Assembly (NCBI RefSeq): GCF_002259415.1
Contig: NZ_NPFY01000036.1
Coordinates: forward strand, 186,001-250,000
DNA: 64,000 nt
DNA from: Rhodococcus sp. 14-2470-1b
Lineage (GTDB): Bacteria > Actinomycetota > Actinomycetes > Mycobacteriales > Mycobacteriaceae
Direction of reading: 5' to 3'
Within the stretch, counting starts at the first letter, position 1. The number at the start of each line of letters is the position of its first letter. This document shows positions 9,044-17,667 of the stretch, piece by piece. Both the position numbers and the translations under genes were made by a program. Under the pieces are notes generated by a model, which saw nothing but the letters and a program-made list of their open reading frames with translations, was not told where the DNA came from and did not search any database.

Positions 9044-10600
9044 CTACTTCTTCGGCAGCTTCAGCTGTGACAGGTCGATACCTTCGAGTCCCGGAGGAAG
9101 CTGGTCGAGCCCCTTGGGCATGGACGACAGGTCCGGCATGCCCGCAGGCATACCTCCGGGCATGCCCGGGAAACCGCCGCGGATCTTGGGCTGCGTCGGC
9201 CCCCGACCACCCTTCTTGCCTTTCTTGCCCTTCTTGTTCCTGACCTGCTTGCGCGCGCCCGGCATACCCATCCGGCCTGCCATGGCGGACATCATCTTTC
9301 GAGCTTCGAAGAAACGATCGACGAGTTGGTTGACGTCGGAGACCTTCACGCCCGAGCCGTTGGCGATACGCAGACGACGTGACGCGTTGATGATCTTGGG
9401 ATCGGTGCGCTCCTGCGGCGTCATGCCGCGAATGATTGCCTGCACTCGATCCAACTGCTTCTCGTCGACGTTGGCCAGTTCTTTCATTTGGCCGGCGCCG
9501 GGCAGCATGCCCAGGAGGTTGCCGATGGGGCCCATCTTGCGAACCGCCATCATCTGCTCGAGGAAGTCGTCGAGCGTGAGCTGGCCGGAGCCGATCTTGT
9601 TGGCCGTGGCCTCGGCCTGCTCGGCGTCGAAGTGCTGCTCGGCTTGCTCGATCAGGCTGAGTACGTCACCCATACCGAGGATGCGGCTGGCCATGCGGTC
9701 GGGGTGGAAGACGTCGAAGTCCTCGAGCTTCTCACCGGTCGACGCGAACATGATGGGCTCGCCGGTCACCTCGCGGACGCTCAGTGCCGCGCCGCCGCGT
9801 GCGTCGCCGTCGAGCTTGGTCAGTACGACACCGGTGAATCCGACACCGTCCCGGAAGGCCTGCGCGGTGCTGACCGCGTCCTGGCCGACCATCGCGTCGA
9901 GGACGAACAGTGTTTCGTCCGGCTGAACCGCGTCGCGAATACCCGCGGCCTGGTTCATCAGTTCGGTGTCGATACCGAGGCGGCCTGCGGTGTCGACGAT
10001 GACGATGTCGAACTGCTTGGCGCGAGCCTCGGCGACGCCTGCGCGCGCGACCTCGACGGGATCGGCTGCCGAGATACCGAGCGCGTTCTCTCCGCCGCCG
10101 ATGGACGTTCCCGGGTGCGGCGCGAACACCGTTGCGCCTGCTCGTTCACCGACGATCTGCAGCTGGCTGACGGCGCCCGGGCGCTGGAGGTCACACGCGA
10201 CGAGCAGGGGTGTGTGCCCCTGGTCCTTCAGCCACCTGGCCAGCTTGCCCGCCAACGTGGTCTTACCCGATCCCTGGAGACCGGCGAGCATGATCACCGT
10301 CGGCGGGGTCTTCGCGAACTGCAAGCGGCGGGTCTCGCCTCCGAGGATCCCGACGAGTTCCTCGTTGACGATCTTGACGACCTGCTGCGCGGGGTTGAGA
10401 GCACCCGAGACCTCCGCGCCCTTGGCGCGGGTCTTGATGCGGGTGATGAACTCGCGGACGACGGGCAGAGCCACGTCGGCCTCGAGCAACGCGAGCCGGA
10501 TCTCACGGGCTGTGGCGTCGATGTCGGCGCCGGAGAGCCGCCCCTTGCCCCGCAGGTCCTTGAGGGTTCCGGTCAACCTGTCGGAAAGGGATTCGAACAC
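9044..10600 (-). CDS. ffh: Signal recognition particle GTPase Ffh
   Basis: 518 residues from GTG 10600, where the canonical start MFESLSDRLTGTLKDLRGKG falls. The N domain covers roughly residues 1-90; the G domain has the P-loop GLQGSGKTT (107-115), DTAGRLG and TKLDGDARGG. A Met-rich M domain follows from about 320, ending in a Gly/Met/Pro-rich tail (GGFPGMPGGMPAGMP). Ffh binds signal sequences with SRP RNA and hands ribosomes to FtsY, which lies about 7 kb away on the same strand. Confidence 0.97.
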   Translation of the reverse strand: MFESLSDRLTGTLKDLRGKGRLSGADIDATAREIRLALLEADVALPVVREFITRIKTRAKGAEVSGALNPAQQVVKIVNEELVGILGGETRRLQFAKTPPTVIMLAGLQGSGKTTLAGKLARWLKDQGHTPLLVACDLQRPGAVSQLQIVGERAGATVFAPHPGTSIGGGENALGISAADPVEVARAGVAEARAKQFDIVIVDTAGRLGIDTELMNQAAGIRDAVQPDETLFVLDAMVGQDAVSTAQAFRDGVGFTGVVLTKLDGDARGGAALSVREVTGEPIMFASTGEKLEDFDVFHPDRMASRILGMGDVLSLIEQAEQHFDAEQAEATANKIGSGQLTLDDFLEQMMAVRKMGPIGNLLGMLPGAGQMKELANVDEKQLDRVQAIIRGMTPQERTDPKIINASRRLRIANGSGVKVSDVNQLVDRFFEARKMMSAMAGRMGMPGARKQVRNKKGKKGKKGGRGPTQPKIRGGFPGMPGGMPAGMPDLSSMPKGLDQLPPGLEGIDLSQLKLPKK

Positions 10601-10721
10601 CGATTGCACTCCTGAGCCGATAGCGAGTATTAGCCGACAGCGGGTCGAGCCTGCCGCCCGCCACGTACGTCGCACCCAGCCTAGCGCCCGCGGCGGCGAG
10701 GCGTGGACAGCGCGTGCTCGG

Positions 10722-11558
10722 TCAAGCGTTGCGCGCGGTGTCGTTCCACGTGACGGACACTCCCCGCGTGGCCAGCCAGACGGACGGATCGGTCTTGGTC
10801 CCGGACGCGTCGTGCACCTCGAAGTGAAGGTGCGGACCGGTGGACTGGCCGCGGTTTCCGACCGTCGCGATCTGCTGACCTGCGGCGACCTGCTGCCCTT
10901 CGGCGACCTCGTAGGTGTCCACGTGGCCGTAGACCGTCTCGGTCCCGTCGGCGTGCAGTACTTTCACCCACAGGCCGAAACCGGACGCAGGTCCCGCGGC
11001 CGTCACCACTCCGTCGGCAGCTGCGAGTACCGGCGTGCCGATCGGGGCAGCGATATCGATTCCGCCGTGGTGCGAACCCCAGCGCTGGCCGAACGTCGAT
11101 GTCAGCACTCCCGACACCGGCTGCACTGCCTTGTCCTTGAGCGGTGCAAGCCCCTGCAGCAGATCCTGAGCTGCAGCCCCCACGTCGGGGAGTCCCAGCG
11201 CGGGCAGATCAGAGGTGTCCGGGATCTCGACACCCGGCGGCAACTGGAAGCCTTCCGGAATCAGGTTCTCCGGCAATTGAACTCCGGCTGGTAATTCGAA
11301 ACCTGCGGGAAGCAGATTCTGTGGAATGCCGAACGCCTGGCTCGCCGCGGGGGCGTCGGGCAGCGGAGCCGGAGCTGCCGTGGCGGTCCCGGTTCCCAGT
11401 TGCGCCGCACCGGCGACGATTGCACCCGTCGCGGCAACGATGGTCGCCGTCTTGATACCGGAGTCCTTCGTGTCCTCCTGCGCTCTGTGACGCCCGCGTG
11501 GTGTCGTCGAATCTGTCGTGGCCGGAACGTAAATGTTCGACCGCCGGTGGGCTCCCAC
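10722..11558 (-). CDS. Secreted M23 (LytM-type) peptidase
   Basis: 278 residues from GTG 11558, chosen because GAGG lies 8 bases upstream; longer starts lack one. After a polar, basic N-terminal stretch of about 35 residues comes a hydrophobic segment and Ala-rich cleavage region (TATAAPAP), suggesting export. A Pro-rich linker repeats LPAGFELPAGVQLP-like units. The C-terminal LytM domain has the zinc ligands in HHGGIDIAAP (HxxxD) and HLHFEVH (HxH). Such enzymes cut peptidoglycan cross-bridges or activate amidases. The gene is monocistronic, with a 160-base AT-richer upstream region. Confidence 0.9.
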   Translation of the reverse strand: MGAHRRSNIYVPATTDSTTPRGRHRAQEDTKDSGIKTATIVAATGAIVAGAAQLGTGTATAAPAPLPDAPAASQAFGIPQNLLPAGFELPAGVQLPENLIPEGFQLPPGVEIPDTSDLPALGLPDVGAAAQDLLQGLAPLKDKAVQPVSGVLTSTFGQRWGSHHGGIDIAAPIGTPVLAAADGVVTAAGPASGFGLWVKVLHADGTETVYGHVDTYEVAEGQQVAAGQQIATVGNRGQSTGPHLHFEVHDASGTKTDPSVWLATRGVSVTWNDTARNA

Positions 11559-11757
11559 AGTTAGTACCTCATCAGTCGTCGGCGAGACATGGAAAGTCAC
11601 CCCGAGCCGGGCTGTTTCGCATGAATTGCGCTCTCGTTCACAAGTTGTTCCTGTGGCGAGAAACATAACAAAACGATCTCGCCCGGAAACACCGTAACCG
11701 AATCTTCATGAGAACTCACAAGTGGAGTCGGTACGGCGGGTCGATCGGTCGGCCTCG

Positions 11758-14325
11758 TCAGGTTCCTTCCGGTTTTTCCGGAGGTTTCGGCGGTTCCGGG
11801 GCCGGGACCACATCGAGCAGCGCACTCTCGATCTCCTCCCGTGTCGCCCGGGTGTCGGTCCCCGACAGATCGATGCAGAACGCATCGACGACGGACGTAC
11901 CGAGCGTGGCCACCCGTGCCCATCTCACGTCTGCGCCCAGCTTCTCCAACGCAGTCGCAAGACGACACAGCAGTCCCAGCCTGTCCTCGGCTCTGAGCTC
12001 GAGCACCACCTGCCCCGAGTCCGACCCGTCGAACCACAGCACCCGCGGAGGCGCCTGCGCGTAGACGACCGGAACCGCCGAATCGTCCTCCGGCTCGGTC
12101 GTCTCCCCGGCTCGATCGTCGAGCGGAATCGGCTGAGCGTCACGTTCCTTGGCGTCGAGCAGCGCGATCAGGTCCAGTTCGCCTGCCTGAGCTCGGATGA
12201 TCTCCTGACGCAGCAGCCCGGCTTGAGGCGGAGTCCCGAACAGCGGAGCGACGGCAAAGGAATTGACCGCCGAACCCTCGTGACTCCCCAGCGACGCCGA
12301 CAGCACCCGCAACGAGTGCAGCGCGAGCACACCGGCAGCGTCGGACAGCAGACCTGGTGTGTCCGGGGCGACGACGGTCACGACATAGGTGTGCATTCCG
12401 TCGGTCGGCTGCAGATCGACGTGGACGCCGCCCTTCTCCGCCAGAGCGATGTGCGCGGGATCGAGCGGATCGGGCGTCGGGAGGCTTTCGCCCGCCATCA
12501 CCATGCGGCATCGGCGCACGAGTTCCCGGATCAACGACGCCTTCCAGTCACCCCACACTCCGGGGCCTGTCGCGAGGGAATCTGCTTCGGCGAGTGCGTG
12601 CAGCAGTTCCAGCAGAACCGTGTCCGCACCGAGAGTGTTCACGACGGTCTCCACCGTCGCCGGGTCGTCGAGGTCGCGGCGGGTCGCGGTCTCCGGAAGG
12701 AGGAGGTGAAAGCGAACCATCGCACTGAGCAACGCGACGTCCGACGGCCACAGTCCCAGCCTGTTACCGATCTGCGTCGCGAGCTCCGCGCCGACCACAC
12801 TGTGGTCTCCCCCGCGTCCTTTTCCGATGTCGTGGATCAACGCGCCGAGCACCAGAAGATCCGGACGAGCCACCCGAGTCGTCAGAGCACTTGCGTACGC
12901 GGCGGTTTCGACGAGGTGCCGATCCACCGTCCAGGTGTGCACGGCGTCGCGGGGCGGAAGATCCCGCACGGCACCCCATTCCGGAATCAGCCGACCCCAC
13001 AGCCCCGTTCGGTCCAGCGCCTCGATCGCCGCGATGGCGCGACGTCCGGAACCGAGCAGAACCAGAAGGTCGTTGAACGCTTCCTTCGGCCACGGCTCGC
13101 GCAATTCGGGTGCGCTGTCGGACAATCGATTGAGCGTCGACGCCGACATCGGCATCCCCGTCTGCGCCGATGCGGCGGCCACTCTCGTGATCAGTCCCGG
13201 ATCCTTCCCCGGACGTGCATCGCGCGCGAGCACCACTTCGCCTGCATGCTCGACAACTCCCTCGTCCAGGGGGCGACGGACCGGCGCGCGTCGCAGCCGC
13301 GAGAGCCCGCGTCGTGGCAGAGAGTTCCCCGCCGTACGCAAACCCACGTCTACGGAATAACTGATGGTTCGGGCCGAGTCGCTGAGAACGCGTGCGAGAT
13401 CGAATCGATCGCCGATACGCAACGCAGCACCGATCTCGTCGGCGTCCTGTGCACGCAGTTGATCGCGCGCTCGACCGGCGACGCGGTGAAGTTCGGTGCG
13501 GACATCGAGAAGTCGACCGTGCGCGAAGGCCAGTCCACCGCCGGGAGAGGACGGGCCGAGACCCGGCATGCCGTCGGTCAATTGCGCGATGGCGAGGGCG
13601 TCGAGGAGTTGGACGTCACGGAGCCCGCCCCGGCCGCTCTTGAGATCCGGTTCGGCGCGGTGGGCGATTTCACCGCTTCTGGTCCACCGCGAGGAGGTCT
13701 GGGTGATGAGTTCGTCGAAGCGCGACCGTATCCCGGTGCGCCACTCCCTACGTACTCCGCCGATCAGCAAGTTGCTGAGTTCCACGTCACCGGCAATGTG
13801 ACGAGCTTCGAGCATCCCGAGCGCCGCGGTCATGTCCGTCGCAGCGACCTGCAGTGCCTGCGGCACCGTCCGCACACTGTGGTCGAGCTTGATGTGCGCG
13901 TCCCACAGCGGGTACCACAGTTTGTCGGCGACCTCGGCAACGATCTCGGGGCTCATGTCGTCGTGCAGCAGAATCAGGTCGAGATCGGAGTACGGAAGCA
14001 GTTCGCGCCGCGCGAGGCCACCGACAGCCACGATCGCGAATCCCGAATCGGGTTTGATTCCCAGCTCGGATCCCTTGGTGGTGAGCCAGAACTCGTGTAG
14101 ATCGACGAGGGCTTGCCGCAGCGAGGGCGCGTCGAGTCGACGGTTGCGTGCCCCGCCGTCGAGCAGCTGTTTCCTGGCGCGCGCGAGGTCGGCGGCCGCG
14201 CCGGACCTGTCGTTCGACGCCGAGCCCTTCGGTGTGGAGCCCTTCGAGACCGACGGCCCCGATCCCCCGGCGTTAGCCGAGGAATCGAGGCCGCCTGTCC
14301 GAGACCCGTGTGGGTCAGAGCGCAT
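11758..14325 (-). CDS. glnD: PII uridylyl/adenylyltransferase GlnD
   Basis: 855 residues. The nucleotidyltransferase domain has GGLARRELLPYSDLDLILLH (GS-like and DxD residues) near residue 105. An HD domain follows in the middle (VHTWTVDRH, then HDIGKGRGGDHS). Two ACT domains end the protein (TYVVTVVAPDTPGLL and LELRAEDRLGLLCRLA). GlnD modifies and demodifies PII in response to nitrogen state; in actinobacteria the modification is adenylylation. The start overlaps the glnB stop by 11 bases. The N-terminal 45 residues are Ser/Gly-rich and not conserved, so a later start is possible. Confidence 0.95.
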   Translation of the reverse strand: MRSDPHGSRTGGLDSSANAGGSGPSVSKGSTPKGSASNDRSGAAADLARARKQLLDGGARNRRLDAPSLRQALVDLHEFWLTTKGSELGIKPDSGFAIVAVGGLARRELLPYSDLDLILLHDDMSPEIVAEVADKLWYPLWDAHIKLDHSVRTVPQALQVAATDMTAALGMLEARHIAGDVELSNLLIGGVRREWRTGIRSRFDELITQTSSRWTRSGEIAHRAEPDLKSGRGGLRDVQLLDALAIAQLTDGMPGLGPSSPGGGLAFAHGRLLDVRTELHRVAGRARDQLRAQDADEIGAALRIGDRFDLARVLSDSARTISYSVDVGLRTAGNSLPRRGLSRLRRAPVRRPLDEGVVEHAGEVVLARDARPGKDPGLITRVAAASAQTGMPMSASTLNRLSDSAPELREPWPKEAFNDLLVLLGSGRRAIAAIEALDRTGLWGRLIPEWGAVRDLPPRDAVHTWTVDRHLVETAAYASALTTRVARPDLLVLGALIHDIGKGRGGDHSVVGAELATQIGNRLGLWPSDVALLSAMVRFHLLLPETATRRDLDDPATVETVVNTLGADTVLLELLHALAEADSLATGPGVWGDWKASLIRELVRRCRMVMAGESLPTPDPLDPAHIALAEKGGVHVDLQPTDGMHTYVVTVVAPDTPGLLSDAAGVLALHSLRVLSASLGSHEGSAVNSFAVAPLFGTPPQAGLLRQEIIRAQAGELDLIALLDAKERDAQPIPLDDRAGETTEPEDDSAVPVVYAQAPPRVLWFDGSDSGQVVLELRAEDRLGLLCRLATALEKLGADVRWARVATLGTSVVDAFCIDLSGTDTRATREEIESALLDVVPAPEPPKPPEKPEGT

Positions 14326-14653
14326 CGGCGCCACGTTCTCCGGTGCGCACTCGGATGACCGAGTCGACCGGCGAGACCCATACTTTGCCGTCGCCGATCT
14401 TGCCGGTGCGAGCGGCTTCGACGATGACCTCGACGACCTTCTCGACCGCCGCGTCGTCGACGACGACCTCGACGCGCACCTTCGGGACGAAGTCCACGGA
14501 GTACTCGGCGCCGCGGTAGACCTCGGTGTGGCCTTTCTGGCGCCCGTATCCCTGAACTTCACTGACCGTCATGCCAAGCACGCCGGCCTGTTCGAGGCCC
14601 GTCTTGACGTCCTCCAGCGTGAACGGTTTGACGATTGCCGTGATCAGCTTCAT
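14315..14653 (-). CDS. glnB: Nitrogen regulatory protein PII (GlnB/GlnK)
   Basis: 112 residues from ATG 14653 (MKLITAIVKPFTLEDVK), the standard PII length. The T-loop QGYGRQKGHTEVYRGAEY carries the modifiable tyrosine (Y51 position, EVYRGAEY). The B-loop TGKIGDGKVWV is intact near residue 83. PII senses 2-oxoglutarate and ATP/ADP and docks on the ammonium channel. Its place between amtB and glnD supports the GlnK-type role of gating AmtB. Confidence 0.97.
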   Translation of the reverse strand: MKLITAIVKPFTLEDVKTGLEQAGVLGMTVSEVQGYGRQKGHTEVYRGAEYSVDFVPKVRVEVVVDDAAVEKVVEVIVEAARTGKIGDGKVWVSPVDSVIRVRTGERGADAL

Positions 14654-14731
14654 TGTTCTGCTTCCCTTCACAAGCTCTTGATGTGCCCGGTTGCATGCGG
14701 AGCGAGAGTTCTCGCTCTTATCTCTACCTTG

Positions 14732-16036
14732 TCAGGCGAAGTCGTACGCGGTCTCGGCGTGTTCTGCCTCGTCGATTCCGTTGGCTTCTTCCTCGTCGGA
14801 CACACGCCACCCGAGCGGCTTGAGAGCGAAGGCGATAACCGCAGTGACGATGGCGGTGAAGATGAGTGCGAACAGCGCGATCACGATCTGCACGACGAGC
14901 TGCTTGTAATCACCACCGTAGAACAGGCCGGTCTCGGAACCGAGGAAGCCGATCGCGATGGTGCCCCAGAGGCCGGCGACGAGGTGCACGCCGACGACGT
15001 CGAGCGAATCGTCGTAACCGAACTTGAACTTCAGGCCGACAGCAAGTGCGGAGAGGACACCTGCGATGACGCCGAGGATCATCGAGCCGACGGGCGTGAG
15101 TGCTCCCGCGGCGGGGGTGATGGCCACGAGGCCGGCGACGATGCCCGACGCGGCACCGAGGCTGGTGGCGTGTCCGTCACGGATGCGCTCGGTGATGAGC
15201 CAGCCCGCGATGGCGGCCGCGGTGGCAGCAGTGGTGTTGACCCAGGCGAGACCGGCTGCGCCGTCGGCGGCGAATGCGGAACCGGCGTTGAAGCCGAACC
15301 AACCGAACCACAGGAGTGCCGCACCGAGCATGACGAACGGGAGGTTGTGCGGACGGAACGCGATCTTGCCGAAGCCGATGCGCTTGCCGATGATGAGGGC
15401 CAGAACGAGGCCGGCGATACCGGCGTTGATGTGAACGACAGTGCCTCCGGCGAAGTCGATCGGCGCGACCGACGCAACCAGTCCGCCCTCTCCGTCGTCG
15501 GTGGTGCCGAAGATCTTCGCGGCGAGTCCGTCCTCGGAACCCGAAAGCAATCCTCCACCCCACACCATGTGTGCGAGCGGGAAGTACGCGAGGGTGACCC
15601 AGATGCCTGCGAATGCGAGCCACGTTCCGTACTTGACGCGGCCTGCGATGGATCCGGAGATCAGGGCGACAGTGATGATCGCGAAGGTGACCTGGAAAGC
15701 AACATCGATGATGTTGGCGTATCCGAAAGCCCCGGCGATGAAGTTACCGTCGGCGTCGGTGATGGAATCCTTGAGACCGAAGAACTCGAAGGGGTTGGCG
15801 AACAGACCGCCGACGTCCTCGGTTCCGTACGACATCGACCATCCCCACAGGAAGTAGATGATCGCGACGACGGTCATCGACCCGAACGACATCATCATCA
15901 TGTTCAGGACGGATTTCTGCTGCGACATTCCGCCGTAGAAGAACGCCAGGCCCGGCGTCATCAGCAGCACCAGTGATGCTGCGATCAGCATCCAAGCGGC
16001 ATTGCCGGAGTTGGCCAATACATCCTCGGGACTCAC
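14732..16036 (-). CDS. amtB: Ammonium transporter
   Basis: 434 residues with about 11 transmembrane segments. Family signatures seen: FFYGGMSQQKSVLNMMM near residue 35, GGTVVHINAGIAGLV in the middle with the pore histidine, and DVVGVHLVAGLWGTIAIG with the second. The C-terminal tail after PLGWRVSDEEE is the region that contacts PII. I prefer GTG 16036, six bases after GGAGG; GTG 16042 is a close alternative. First gene of amtB-glnB-glnD, preceded by a GlnR box. Confidence 0.95.
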   Translation of the reverse strand: MSPEDVLANSGNAAWMLIAASLVLLMTPGLAFFYGGMSQQKSVLNMMMMSFGSMTVVAIIYFLWGWSMSYGTEDVGGLFANPFEFFGLKDSITDADGNFIAGAFGYANIIDVAFQVTFAIITVALISGSIAGRVKYGTWLAFAGIWVTLAYFPLAHMVWGGGLLSGSEDGLAAKIFGTTDDGEGGLVASVAPIDFAGGTVVHINAGIAGLVLALIIGKRIGFGKIAFRPHNLPFVMLGAALLWFGWFGFNAGSAFAADGAAGLAWVNTTAATAAAIAGWLITERIRDGHATSLGAASGIVAGLVAITPAAGALTPVGSMILGVIAGVLSALAVGLKFKFGYDDSLDVVGVHLVAGLWGTIAIGFLGSETGLFYGGDYKQLVVQIVIALFALIFTAIVTAVIAFALKPLGWRVSDEEEANGIDEAEHAETAYDFA

Positions 16037-16103
16037 GTACACCCTCCATTTCTCCTGCGCTACCGGTCGGTGCGCCGTCAAGAACAAAGAGTGGTTTTAA
16101 GAA

Positions 16104-16141
16104 GTTTCATCGATGACACTCTGGTGTTTCGCTCATGTGAA
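16104..16141 (-). promoter_or_regulatory. GlnR box upstream of amtB
   Basis: Read on the minus strand, this 38-bp element is TTCAC-n6-GAAAC-n6-GTGTC-n6-GAAAC. That is four half-sites at exact 11-base periods, matching the known actinobacterial GlnR arrangement gTnAC-n6-GaAAC repeated twice. Only the third half-site (GTGTC for GTNAC) is off consensus. It ends 62 bases or more upstream of the amtB start. GlnR is an OmpR-type regulator that activates amtB-glnK-glnD under nitrogen limitation in Streptomyces and mycobacteria. No GlnR gene is in the window. Confidence 0.85.
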
Positions 16142-16214
16142 CGCATGGGCGAAATCTGTTGCCAACACGTTTCGTCCAGGCAGTTCGCATTTTTTGCAAT
16201 CCCGCGCTCACCCA

Positions 16215-16250
16215 ATTTCGGACCGCGTGAGCCCTCACGCGGTCCGAAAT
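16215..16250 (-). terminator. Strong hairpin terminator after ftsY
   Basis: A perfect 17-bp inverted repeat, ATTTCGGACCGCGTGAG at 16215-16231 and its complement at 16234-16250, separated by two bases. It lies 12 bases beyond the ftsY stop. No T-run follows. It insulates ftsY from the amtB regulatory region. Confidence 0.75.
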
Positions 16251-16262
16251 CGAGGGGCCGAA

Positions 16263-17606
16263 TCAACCGAGCAACGCGTCGACGAATGCTTCCGGTTCGA
16301 AGGGCGCGAGATCGTCCGCGCCCTCCCCGAGACCGACGAGTTTCACGGGCACACCGAGCTCTCGTTGCACCTGGAAAACGATGCCGCCCTTCGCCGTACC
16401 GTCGAGCTTGGTGAGGACGACGCCGGTGATGTTCACCACTTCTGCGAACACCCGGGCCTGGGTCAACCCGTTCTGGCCGACGGTGGCGTCGAGCACGAGC
16501 AGCACGTCGTCGACTCGTGCGCGTTTCTCGATCACCCGCTTCACCTTGCCGAGCTCGTCCATCAACCCTGACTTGGTGTGCAGTCGACCCGCCGTGTCGA
16601 CCACGACTACGTCCACGCCCTGCTCGATGCCCTTGGTCACCGCGTCGAACGCCACTGCGGCCGGATCAGCGCCTTCCTTGCCGCGCACGACGTCGGCACC
16701 GACTCGCTCGGCCCACGTCTGCAATTGATCCGCAGCAGCAGCGCGGAAGGTATCCGCCGCGCCGAGCAGAACCCGACGGCCGTCCGCCACCAGAACGCGG
16801 GCGAGCTTCCCCGTGGTCGTGGTCTTGCCGGTGCCGTTGACACCGACAACCAACAGAACCGCGGGAGTTCCCTCGTGGGGCAGCGCCCTGATCGAGCGGT
16901 CGAGTTCCGGGCGCAACTGCGACACCAGAATCTCCTTCAGCAACGCCCGAGCGTCGGCCTCGGTTCTGATGCTCCTCGCTGCCATCTGCTGTCGCAGAGC
17001 CGTCATGATCTCCTGCGTCGTGGTCGAGCCGAGATCTGCGATGAGGAGCGTGTCCTCGACCTCCTCCCACGAGTCCTCGTCCAGATCTCCACCGCCGAGC
17101 AGGCCGAGCAAGCTCTTGCCCACTGCGGACTGCGACCGTGACAACCGGCCGCGGAGGCGATCGAGCCGCCCATCGGTGGGCGCGATGTCGTCGAGAACCC
17201 GTCCGGCGGGTTCGGGTGTCGGCTCGGGTTCCGGTGTCGGCTCGGGCTGGGGTTCCGGTGTCGGGGCAGGCTCGGGAGTCGGTTCCGGCTCGGGTGTCGG
17301 CTCCGGAGTCGGCAGCGGCTCGGGTGTCGGCAGCGGCTCGGGTGTCGGCTCGACGACTGGTTCGGGTCTGACGACGGGATCGGGCCTGACGACAGGCTCG
17401 GGCTCCGCGGTTGCGGTGCCCTGGCTGAACGAGAATCCACCGCCCGCCTTGTACCCACCGGAACGATCTTTCTGCTCCTCGATCGTCGGGGTGTCGGACG
17501 ACTTCAACGAGACACGGCGCCGCCGGGACAGCACCAGCCCGGCGACGAGTGCGACGACAAGGACGGCCAGAACGGCCGCGAGGATGATCCACGCTTGGCT
17601 ACTCAC
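16263..17606 (-). CDS. ftsY: SRP receptor FtsY
   Basis: 447 residues. A single membrane segment at about residues 8-27 is followed by a basic RRRR stop. A low-complexity Pro-Glu-Pro-Thr repeat region (PTPEPLPTPEP and variants) covers roughly residues 70-140. The NG domain then follows: GVNGTGKTTTTGKLARVL, DTFRAAAADQL, VDTAGRLHTKSGLM and TKLDGTAKGG. FtsY docks SRP-ribosome complexes at the membrane. The N-terminal membrane segment is typical of actinobacterial FtsY. It lies 61 bases after smc. Confidence 0.97.
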   Translation of the reverse strand: MSSQAWIILAAVLAVLVVALVAGLVLSRRRRVSLKSSDTPTIEEQKDRSGGYKAGGGFSFSQGTATAEPEPVVRPDPVVRPEPVVEPTPEPLPTPEPLPTPEPTPEPEPTPEPAPTPEPQPEPTPEPEPTPEPAGRVLDDIAPTDGRLDRLRGRLSRSQSAVGKSLLGLLGGGDLDEDSWEEVEDTLLIADLGSTTTQEIMTALRQQMAARSIRTEADARALLKEILVSQLRPELDRSIRALPHEGTPAVLLVVGVNGTGKTTTTGKLARVLVADGRRVLLGAADTFRAAAADQLQTWAERVGADVVRGKEGADPAAVAFDAVTKGIEQGVDVVVVDTAGRLHTKSGLMDELGKVKRVIEKRARVDDVLLVLDATVGQNGLTQARVFAEVVNITGVVLTKLDGTAKGGIVFQVQRELGVPVKLVGLGEGADDLAPFEPEAFVDALLG

Positions 17607-17667
17607 GTGTCCATCTTGTCAGGGCGGCGGGCTCTTCGAGTGCGCGGGCGTGCGCTACGCCACTCCG

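Noticed and set aside
11559..11720. A ydaO-type (c-di-AMP) riboswitch
   Set aside because: The conserved GAACCG and CCGUCAGCUAACC-like blocks are not found.
11722..14100. A 792-codon open frame on the plus strand
   Set aside because: Shadow of glnD; no domain signature and composition of an antisense frame.
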